Source: an uncultured Collinsella sp.
Lineage (GTDB): Bacteria; Actinomycetota; Coriobacteriia; Coriobacteriales; Coriobacteriaceae
NCBI GenBank assembly: GCA_900751755.1
Contig: CAADSP010000106.1
Span: 1 to 23,735, forward strand
Length of the DNA: 23,735 nt
Direction: 5' to 3'
The position numbers and the translations under genes were made by a program. Below the pieces are notes generated by a model. It saw only the letters and a program-made list of their open reading frames with translations, did no database searches and was not told the DNA's origin. Shown here piece by piece: positions 22,513 through 23,735 of this stretch (positions within the stretch are counted from its first letter, which is position 1; every line of letters starts with the position of its first letter).

Positions 22513-23499
22513 CTAGTTTCCCTGCGCGCCCGAGATGCCGTTTTGCAGCGCGTCCCAGGCATTGGTAGCCATATCGCCCAGATTCTGAGCAGTATCGCCG
22601 AGGTTTTGGGCTGTATCGCCCAGCTCTTGTGCCTTGTCTCCCAACTCCTGTGCCTTGTTGCTCAAATCCTCCAGCGTATTGGAGCTCGAGCTGTCGGTAC
22701 CGCTTTGGCCGCCGGACGAGTTGCCATAGCTGTTCTTGTGCGTGAGCTGAATCTCCAGGTTGCCGTTGTCGTTATAGTAGGCATTCGTAACAACCCAGTT
22801 GGAATCGATGACGGGCGTTGAGCCATCGTCGGTCAGGATCACGGCGTTCGAAAGGTCGGCTCCGCGTGACTTGAGGAGCTTCTTGGCGTTGGACCAGTAC
22901 TGCCCCGGGATATCGCTCAGGTCGACGGCAGCAGACTGGGTGGTCTCGGCCTGCTCGGTCGTGGCATCGGTCGTGGCGCCCCGCTTGTTGAGCATGCCCG
23001 ACACGATGGCGAACACGACCGACAAGGCAAAGAAGATCGCCAGCACAATCAGGATTTTCTTGATCACGCTCGACGGACGCGACGGTGCCTTCTCCTCGTC
23101 CTCACCATACTGCGGAATCGATTTGGGATACTCGCGATACGGCTGACGCGACTCGTAGCGAGGCTGCGCCGTGCGAGGCAAATACGTCGTCTGCTGAGGC
23201 TGCGGAATGGGATTCTGCGGCAGGTTGTCATAGGAATTCGGCGTCGAGGCAGCATAAGAATCCTGCGGCGCGTAATCAAACGGATCCGGAGCTGCGTTGC
23301 CATAGGGGCCTTGCGAAGATGCAGCGTAAGAATCCTGCGCCGTGTCGCCATAGCCCATAACCCGGGTGGGCTCGGCAGAAGGCTGCGTCGCGGCGGGGTC
23401 GGTATAACCGGGGTTGGGAACAACGCGGGTCGCATCGACGCTATCGCCAGCCTGCGCGGAACCGTAGCCGCCCATCACGGTTGTCTTGTCCTGATCCAT
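22513..23499 (-). CDS. Single-pass membrane protein with PASTA-like domain and heptad repeats
   Basis: A 328-residue protein of unknown function. The N-terminal 140 residues are low-complexity (Pro, Gln, Tyr, Ser, Asp) with repeated QDSYAAS and three Thr-containing motifs: KTTVMGGYG, DATRVVPNP and PTRVMGYG. A single membrane helix lies at about 148-168. A compact domain (about 190-258; QYWSNAKKLLKSRGADLSNAVI ... DSNWVVTNAYYNDNGNLEIQLTHK) resembles PASTA domains, which sense cell-wall fragments. The C-terminus has tandem heptads KAQELGD, KAQELGD, TAQNLGD, TAQNLGD, then MATNAWD, likely a coiled coil. With the N-terminus inside, the Thr motifs could be phosphorylated by a Ser/Thr kinase; this is speculation. 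ATG 23499 follows AAAGGA by about eight bases. It converges with the CDF gene, and I saw no terminator between them. Confidence 0.8.
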   Translation of the reverse strand: MDQDKTTVMGGYGSAQAGDSVDATRVVPNPGYTDPAATQPSAEPTRVMGYGDTAQDSYAASSQGPYGNAAPDPFDYAPQDSYAASTPNSYDNLPQNPIPQPQQTTYLPRTAQPRYESRQPYREYPKSIPQYGEDEEKAPSRPSSVIKKILIVLAIFFALSVVFAIVSGMLNKRGATTDATTEQAETTQSAAVDLSDIPGQYWSNAKKLLKSRGADLSNAVILTDDGSTPVIDSNWVVTNAYYNDNGNLEIQLTHKNSYGNSSGGQSGTDSSSSNTLEDLSNKAQELGDKAQELGDTAQNLGDTAQNLGDMATNAWDALQNGISGAQGN

Positions 23500-23644
23500 G
23501 CAACGATTCCTTTCCGTCGCGCGTGAGCCTCAAGTTATCCATGCATTCTACCCGCGCAAAAGCCTATGATGGGCAGAGTCCGTCGGTATCTACAAGACAT
23601 GCGCGGGTCTAAGGATCAAAAAGCCCCGCCGGGCCTTGTGAACT

Positions 23645-23685
23645 GCCTCCCATTTCTTGGACATGAGAAATGGGAGGCTTTCTTT
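23645..23685 (+). promoter_or_regulatory. Stem-loop at the IS left end that hides the transposase ribosome-binding site
   Basis: GCCTCCCATTTCT (23645-23657) pairs perfectly with AGAAATGGGAGGC (23666-23678) around an eight-base loop. The 3' arm contains GGGAGG, the Shine-Dalgarno sequence eight bases before ATG 23686. Transcripts entering from outside would fold and block translation; transcription starting inside the arm would not. TTTCTTT follows, so it could also act as a weak terminator. Confidence 0.6.
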
Positions 23686-23735
23686 ATGCGCGTTGATTTG
23701 AGGGTGAAGCATGATGTCGAGGCCAGGAAGGCGGC
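23686..23735 (+). CDS. IS3-family transposase orfA, N-terminal fragment
   Basis: The frame MRVDLRVKHDVEARKAA runs off the window. The position just inside the IS left end, after a well-placed ribosome-binding site, and the basic, helix-forming start fit the N-terminal HTH-bearing OrfA protein of IS3-type elements. Only 16-17 codons are visible, so the call rests on context. Confidence 0.6.
   Translation, partial: MRVDLRVKHDVEARKA

Larger units (their letters stand above)
23637..23735 (+). mobile_element. Left end of an IS3-family (IS150-like) insertion sequence, cut by the window edge
   Basis: TGTGAACTGCCTCCC, followed by CTTGGAC, forms a terminal repeat that matches the inverted right end at 61-100. 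It is followed by a hairpin and the start of an orfA-like reading frame. The boundary is 23637 or 23639. This element is in the same orientation as the one at the window's left edge. Confidence 0.72.

Noticed and set aside
23610..23636. GCCCCGCCGGGCC next to AAAAA as a minus-strand terminator
   Set aside because: The stem is only about four base pairs and it abuts the IS boundary, so I could not support it as a terminator.

Overview
The window is GC-rich chromosomal DNA from a Gram-positive anaerobe. Gene content, codon use and surface-protein style (LAxTG/degenerate LPxTG tails, Tat signal, long Ser/Gly/Lys linkers, AarF/UbiB plus phasin-like pair) suggest the Coriobacteriia, most likely Collinsella or a close relative. 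This assignment is inference from protein resemblance, not a database match. The two ends are parts of IS3-family (IS150-like) insertion sequences in the same orientation: the right end of one at 1-100 and the left end of another at about 23637-23735. Everything between them is chromosomal.

Left part (157-4446): a DegV-family lipid-binding protein on the minus strand; a class III fructose-1,6-bisphosphatase gene interrupted by one in-frame TAA; and two tandem GtrA-like membrane proteins ending in a strong terminator. A perfect 10-bp inverted repeat lies just upstream of fbp.

Centre-left (4485-9594, minus strand): the most interesting locus. A promoter and a cobalamin riboswitch precede a 1267-residue secreted protein with four DUF4430 (transcobalamin/intrinsic-factor C-terminal-like) domains, a PQQ-type beta-propeller, an InlB-type repeat, a charged linker and a C-terminal membrane anchor. 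Its stop overlaps the start of a second, N-terminally anchored single-DUF4430 protein. Together they look like a vitamin-B12-repressed surface corrinoid-capture system; no transporter gene is in the operon.

Centre (9593-15433, minus strand): an AarF/UbiB-like kinase with a phasin-like partner; a family C69 dipeptidase; a 240-bp element with 36-37-bp inverted ends; then fchA-folD. FolD lacks the lysine and glutamine needed for cyclohydrolase activity, so the neighbouring FchA probably supplies that step.

Right part (15434-23499): a non-coding stretch with a 19-bp direct repeat and an orphan terminator; a lipoprotein; a Tat-exported PI-PLC-like protein with a LADTG tail; a small PH-like protein; a double zinc-ribbon protein; a cation diffusion facilitator with an Asp-type metal site; and a membrane protein with a PASTA-like domain and heptad repeats. 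Several translation starts were moved downstream of the longest reading frame because a good ribosome-binding site marks an internal ATG. No tRNA, rRNA or CRISPR array was seen.
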